Source: CAVOKN01 sp963696505
GTDB taxonomy: Bacteria > Pseudomonadota > Gammaproteobacteria > Burkholderiales > Rhodocyclaceae
Reading direction: 5' to 3'
Assembly (NCBI GenBank): GCA_963696505.1
Contig: CAVOKN010000012.1
Coordinates: 109,319 to 173,318, forward strand
DNA: 64,000 nt
This document shows, one piece after another, positions 59,971 to 64,000 of the stretch (within the stretch, counting starts at the first letter, position 1; the number at the start of each line of letters is the position of its first letter). A program made the translations under genes and the position numbers. The notes under the pieces are model-generated. The model saw only the letters and a list, made by a program, of their open reading frames with translations, did not search any database and was not told where the DNA came from.

Positions 59971-59987
59971 GTCAAGAAAGCGTCAAG
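59971..59987. promoter_or_regulatory. Direct repeat in the kdp/kimA divergent control region
   Basis: GTCAAG occurs at 59971-59976 and 59982-59987, 11 bases apart, about one helical turn. OmpR/PhoB-type regulators such as KdpE bind such direct repeats. The site lies between divergent K+ uptake genes. Inference from spacing only. Confidence 0.3.
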
Positions 59988-60002
59988 CTTACGGAAAAAC
60001 CC

Positions 60003-60032
60003 TTGACGGCTCGCGCTCGACGGGCGTAAGAT
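60003..60032 (+). promoter_or_regulatory. Sigma-70-type promoter for the K+ importer gene
   Basis: TTGACG, 18 bases, TAAGAT. Transcription would start near 60039, giving an 80-base leader before the ATG at 60119. Confidence 0.6.
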
Positions 60033-60056
60033 GATGCTTGCCAAAAAGCAGTGGCG

Positions 60057-60087
60057 TGGGGCACGGGTGCCACCCGTGTCCCATTTT
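60057..60087 (+). terminator. Terminator-like hairpin in the kimA leader
   Basis: A 12-bp stem (60057-60068 with 60072-60083, one G-T pair) with loop GCC, directly followed by TTTT. It lies downstream of the promoter and upstream of the ribosome site, so it could act as an attenuator, or be a dispersed repeat. Confidence 0.45.
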
Positions 60088-60118
60088 CGTTGGCGCGCCC
60101 CAAAATCAAGAGGAGACT

Positions 60119-62064
60119 ATGACTCTCGCAGAAACCGAAGATAGCCCTTCTTTCATCCACCAGGAGGCGAACTACCAACCCGGCCGTTCGTGGCGCACCT
60201 GGCTCATCGGCCGGCCGCTCTCCACGGCTGATGCGCCCCACCAGACCATCGGCAAAATGATCGGGTTAGCGGTCTTTGCATCCGACGCGCTCTCTTCCAC
60301 AGCCTATGCCACCCAGGAAATATTGCTCATCCTGGCCGCCGCAGGGATGGGCGCGTTCAGTTTTGCTTTCCCGATTTCGCTGGCGATCGTTGTGTTGTTG
60401 ATCGTCTTGACCATTTCGTACGAACAAACCATCCACGCCTACCCCGGCGGCGGCGGTGCGTATATCGTGGCGCGCGACAACCTCGGTGAAGTCCCAGCGC
60501 AGACGGCCGGCGCGGCGCTGCTCACTGACTACATCTTGACCGTCGCAGTATCGATCTCGTCCGGCGTCGCCCAGATTGTCTCGGCATTCCCCGCGCTGTA
60601 CGCGTACCGAGTGGAGATCTCGGTGGCGCTGGTGTTTCTCGTGATGCTGGTCAACCTGCGCGGTGTCAAGGAATCGGGAGCGACGTTCGCAATCCCCACT
60701 TACTTTTTCTTGGTGATGATGTTCCTGACAGTGATCGTCGGTTTTGTCCGCTACCTGACCGGTACTTTGGGCACTGTCACGAATCCTCCGCCACTTGCGA
60801 TGCTGCACAGCCTCCAGGCGATGTCACTGTTCCTGATCCTGAAGGCATTCGCCAGCGGCACCACCGCCCTCACCGGCGTAGAAGCTATCTCCAACGGTAT
60901 CACTGCGTTTCAAGCGCCGAAGAGCCGCAACGCCGGCATCACCCTGATCTGGATGTCGGCCATCCTGGGCACGTTGCTCCTCGGCATTACCTTTCTTTCG
61001 AGCCAAATCGGCGCCGTCCCGTCGGAAAGCGAAACCGTGATTTCGCAACTTGCGCGCACTGTCTACGGCAGCCGCGGCGTGCTCTACCTGGCGACGATCA
61101 CGGCGACGACGCTGATCCTGATCATGGCCGCCAACACATCCTTCGCCGACTTCCCCCGCCTGGCCGCTTTGCACGCGGGCGACGGCTTTTTGCCGAAGCA
61201 GTTGATGTACAAAGGCAGCCGGCTGGTCTTCTCGCGCGGCATCATGGCCCTGGCGCTGATGGCCTCTCTGCTGATCATCATCTTCAACGCCAGCGTGACC
61301 GCGCTCATCCCACTGTACGCCATCGGCGTGTTCCTCTCGTTCACGCTATCGCAGGCCGGCATGGCCCGCCGCTGGTGGCGGGTCGGCCACCTGGCGGCCG
61401 GCCAGGAGATCGTGGACCCGGGTTCTACGCTGCGCTACGAATCCGGCTGGCAGCTCAAGATGGTCGTCAACGGGGTTGGCTCGGCGGTGACCCTCATCGT
61501 GATGTTCGTCTTCGCGATAACGAAGTTCCGGGACGGCGCGTGGGTCATCGTGGTGCTGGTGCCGGTGCTCGTCTTCATCTTCTTCCAGTATTCATCATCA
61601 CTACAAGAGGCTGGCTAAGCAGCTATCGCTGGATGAGTATGGCGCTCCGGCGCGCGTGGGGCGCCACCGTGTCATCCTGCCGATCGGCGGCGTGCATCGC
61701 GGCTCGCTCGCGGCCCTGGCCTTCGCGCGTGCGCTTTCGGACGACGTGACCGCGGTGTATATCTCGATCGATCCTGTGGAGGCAGAAAAGGTGCAGCAGC
61801 AAGTGGGAAACCTGGGGCGGTGGCGTCAGACTGGTCGTGCTGGATTCGCCTTACCGGCTGCTGGTCGAGCCATTGCTGACGTATGTCTCGCAGATCATCG
61901 CCGTTCGCCAACCGAATGAGATGATCTCCATCGTCGTGCCTCAATTCGTGCCGAAGCACTGGTGGGCCAACGCGCTGCACACGCAGACCGCGCTCACGTT
62001 GCGAATGGCGCTGATGTTCAAGCGCGACATCGTGATCATGGAAGTGCCGTATCAGGTGGAGTGA
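60119..62064 (+). CDS. KimA-like APC-family K+ importer, two frameshifts as sequenced
   Basis: APC-superfamily transporter: ATG 60119 with AGAGGAG upstream, twelve or so membrane segments (FASDALSSTAYATQEILL is typical of KimA-like proteins) to about 61600, then a cytoplasmic universal-stress-like C-terminal domain (HRVILPIGGVHRGSLAALAFAR). One extra T near 61591 and one extra base near 61802 interrupt the frame; corrected length is about 647 residues. KimA proteins import K+ with high affinity and are often inhibited by c-di-AMP. It is divergent from kdp, so this is a K+ uptake locus. Confidence 0.83.
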
Positions 62065-62225
62065 TTCTCTCTTAGATCAGGTCCGGCTGCACCGTCGCGA
62101 AAAAGTGTTCGGCGCTCACCCGGCTGAAACACGAGGCCATCACCAGCATCCCGCCGCGGCGCCGGAAGCGAAAACAGTCGCGATCCGCCGTCACTCCACG
62201 GTCATCTTTGCGTCTTGATGCAATA

Positions 62226-62237
62226 GAACAAAAGTTC
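62226..62237 (+). promoter_or_regulatory. LexA-type SOS box upstream of imuA
   Basis: GAACAAAAGTTC, the GAAC-N4-GTTC pattern, 18 bases before the imuA ATG. A TTGATG -35-like element is at about 62215. This box type is used by LexA of Gram-positives and some other phyla, not by beta/gammaproteobacteria (CTGT-N8-ACAG). Confidence 0.75.
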
Positions 62238-62255
62238 CATTCCTGAGAAGGTATC

Positions 62256-63015
62256 ATGACATCGCGCCAACGCAAACTGGACGCCGTGGTCGCCCGGTTG
62301 CAACTTCAATACGGCCCACGCGCCATCCGCAAGGCCGCCGCCGCGCCACCGGCGCCGGTTGCGCACATTTCGACGACTTTCCCCGACCTGGACGCTGCGC
62401 TCGGCATCGGCGGCCTGCCGCGCGGACGGATCACGGAGATTATCGGTCCAGCCACTTCCGGCAAGGTGACGCTGGCTGCGAAGGTGCTGTCTGCGGCGCA
62501 TCGGGAAAAGGAAGCCCTGGTCGCCTGGCTCGATCTCTCCAACTCCTGCGACCCCGACTACCTCCATCGCTGCGGCCTCGATCTCGACCGGCTGCTGATC
62601 GTCCGGCCACGCGATGCCGCCGACGCCCTGGCGATCGCGCTGCATCTGGTTGACAGCAAGGCGTTGGCAGCACTGGTTTTCGAGAGCCTGCCAATTTCCG
62701 GGCCGGGGCCGGCCGATCTCGCCTCCATCGATCCAGGGGATCCTGACCGGTTCACTGGAACGGTTGGCGGCTGCGGTGACGTTGACCGAAAGCGTGGTCA
62801 TCTTCCTGACCGAGCCGCACGCCCAATCCAGAACGCTGGCCCACGGGGCAACCGTGCGCTTGGCCATCCGCCGCGAACGTTGGATCACCCGCGGGCCGGA
62901 TGTACGGGGTTACGAGGGGCAGGTGGAAATCGTAAAACATAAGTTGGGGCGCGCCGGCGCCGTGACGCCGATCCGCATCATTTTCAACGGGACGGTGCGC
63001 GGGGAAGGGTTGTGA
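62256..63015 (+). CDS. imuA: ImuA-like RecA-related mutagenesis protein, one frameshift as sequenced
   Basis: A RecA/SulA-related protein. The N-terminal frame (MTSRQRKLDAVVARLQLQYG, ISTTFPDLDAALGIGGLPRGRITEI) carries a P-loop GPATSGKVT, with V where T/S is usual. One extra base near 62735 shifts the frame, and the rest (LTGSLERLAAAVTLTESVVIF to the stop at 63015) continues in the next. Corrected length is about 252 residues. ImuA works with ImuB and DnaE2 in SOS mutagenesis. An SOS box lies directly upstream. Confidence 0.78.
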
Positions 63016-63042
63016 GGGGCCGGCGAATCAAGCCCACGCCAA

Positions 63043-63071
63043 TTGACAATAGAACTAATGTTCCATATAAT
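63043..63071 (+). promoter_or_regulatory. Consensus sigma-70 promoter with SOS box in its spacer (imuB)
   Basis: TTGACA (63043-63048), exactly 17 bases, TATAAT (63066-63071): perfect consensus. GAAC-TAAT-GTTC (63052-63063) lies inside the spacer, so a bound LexA would block polymerase. Confidence 0.9.
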
Positions 63072-63103
63072 CCTCTCACTCATCACGGGCGGAGCAGAGA
63101 GGC

Positions 63104-64000
63104 ATGGCGGAGCGGCAGATCGCGTACCTGTGGGTGCCGGAGTTTGGGGCAGCGGTCGCCCGGCGGGCCGATCCCGGGTTGCAGGCGCGCCCCCTGGTGC
63201 TGCTGGACGAACACGGCCGGGTTTTGACGGTTGATGCCATTGCCGGCCAGGCCGGGGTGCTGCCTGGATTCACCGAGCGCCAGGCCGCGGCGCGCTGCCC
63301 GGAAGCGGCCATGGCCCCGGCGGCCGGGTTCCCGCTCTGGGAGGCGCAGGAACGCTTCCTGGAACGCGTCAAAGGCTACACCGACCGTTGGCAGACGGAT
63401 GGCCTGGGGCGCGTCTATCTGGACGCAACCGGCCTGGCGCTCAACAGACAAGCCGGCATGCCCGGGGTGGATCGCGAGCTGTTGGGTTGGTGTCAAGCCG
63501 TGGCCGGCGCAGTGCGGAGCCAGGGCTGGCAGCCGGCCCTGGGCGCCACCGGCAGCAAGTTCGGCGCCAGCGTGGCGGGACAAGTTGCCCGGCAAAACGC
63601 CGCTTTACTGCTGGCGCCCCCCGCCCAACGCGCCTTCCTGGCCGGCCAACCGGTCCCAACCTTGCCGCTGGATGCCGACGTCTTGCTGCAGCTCCGGCAT
63701 CTGGGCATCCGCACCCTGGGCCAGTTCGCGCGCCTGCCCGCCACGGGGGTATTGACCCGCTTCGGGCCCGCCGGACGCACGGCGCAGCGCTGGGCGCAAG
63801 GCCTGGACGACCGGCCGGTGGTTCCGCCCTGGGAAAGCCCCGAGGTCTCGACGCGCATCGAGTTCGATCCGCCGCTGATCGACCATGACCGTCTGCTGGC
63901 CGCGCTGACCCACCGGGCCGCCAAGCTGCTTGCCCCGCTGCGCGACCGGCTCCAGGCGATTGCCCGCATCCTCCTGCACGTCACCCGCACCGATGGCCGG
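63104..64000 (+). CDS. imuB: ImuB-type Y-family polymerase-like protein, 3' end beyond window
   Basis: An open frame from ATG 63104 (GAGAGG upstream) to the window end, 299 codons so far. It resembles ImuB/DinP-type proteins: N-terminal palm-like segment (RQIAYLWVPEFGAAVARR), the YLDATGLALN strand, thumb-like DADVLLQLRHLGIRTLGQFARLP and the start of the little finger. The catalytic acidic residues of active Y-family polymerases are absent at the N-terminus, as is normal for ImuB, which acts as an adaptor for DnaE2. Its promoter carries an SOS box. Confidence 0.85.
   Translation, partial: MAERQIAYLWVPEFGAAVARRADPGLQARPLVLLDEHGRVLTVDAIAGQAGVLPGFTERQAAARCPEAAMAPAAGFPLWEAQERFLERVKGYTDRWQTDGLGRVYLDATGLALNRQAGMPGVDRELLGWCQAVAGAVRSQGWQPALGATGSKFGASVAGQVARQNAALLLAPPAQRAFLAGQPVPTLPLDADVLLQLRHLGIRTLGQFARLPATGVLTRFGPAGRTAQRWAQGLDDRPVVPPWESPEVSTRIEFDPPLIDHDRLLAALTHRAAKLLAPLRDRLQAIARILLHVTRTDGR

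Overview
The first ~58.6 kb look like a chromosome segment of a high-GC betaproteobacterium, most likely Rhodocyclales (Thauera/Azoarcus/Zoogloea-like). This is inferred from protein character and gene order, not from a database search. It holds almost a complete polar-flagellum regulon: the enteric-type master regulator FlhDC, the Pseudomonas/Vibrio-type two-component pair FleS/FleR with sigma-54 promoters, sigma-28 (FliA) with its anti-sigma factor FlgM, the polar placement/number genes flhF and flhG, and two stator sets (motAB and motCD).

Layout: 0-2.4 kb, c-di-GMP enzymes (a GGDEF gene cut by the window start, and a REC-GGDEF-EAL protein). 2.6-3.5 kb, flhDC and a clear terminator. 3.7-6.05 kb, motAB and a STAS-domain gene. 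6.2-14.2 kb, flhB-flhA-flhF-flhG-fliA-motC-motD. 14.3-15.9 kb (minus strand), flgN, flgM and flgA. 16.2-27.2 kb (plus), flgB through flgL plus a small secreted protein. 27.3-38.5 kb (minus), fliF through fliR. 38.7-41.65 kb (plus), fleS, fleR and fliE. 41.7-49.15 kb (minus), fliC, flaG, fliD, fliS, fliT, a second fliK-like gene, an flhB C-terminal-domain gene and ycgR. 49.7-53.8 kb (minus), a diguanylate cyclase and a sensor kinase/response regulator pair. 53.9-55.8 kb, tRNA-Thr, a relic integrase island carrying a DUF4160-DUF2442 pair, then initiator tRNA-Met. 55.9-58.6 kb, a periplasmic OB-fold protein, a two-gene ribbon-helix-helix/coiled-coil operon with a perfect operator, and a peptide-type ABC permease pair whose second gene is cut.

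Regulatory sites fit a three-tier hierarchy. Sigma-54 promoters precede flgB, flgK and fliE. A shared 15-bp palindrome, CGGCAA-N3-TTGCCG, lies beside the flgB and flgK promoters and is a candidate FleR site. Sigma-28 promoters precede flgM, fliC and motA, and probably two c-di-GMP genes. Motility and c-di-GMP signalling (two full diguanylate cyclase-type genes, a GGDEF fragment and the PilZ receptor ycgR) appear wired together.

At about 58.64 kb an ABC permease gene running rightward joins a truncated kdpA running leftward, with no insertion sequence between them. Beyond it the genes (kdpA, kdpF, a KimA-like K+ importer, imuA, imuB) use GAAC-N4-GTTC SOS boxes, which are not the beta/gammaproteobacterial LexA type. 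I read this as either a chimeric assembly join or a rearrangement with foreign DNA, possibly Chloroflexota. The record also carries many single-base frameshifts, mostly insertions, concentrated in fliC, fliD, flgE, kimA and a few other genes, while about 22 kb in the middle is clean. These look like unpolished long-read errors rather than gene decay.
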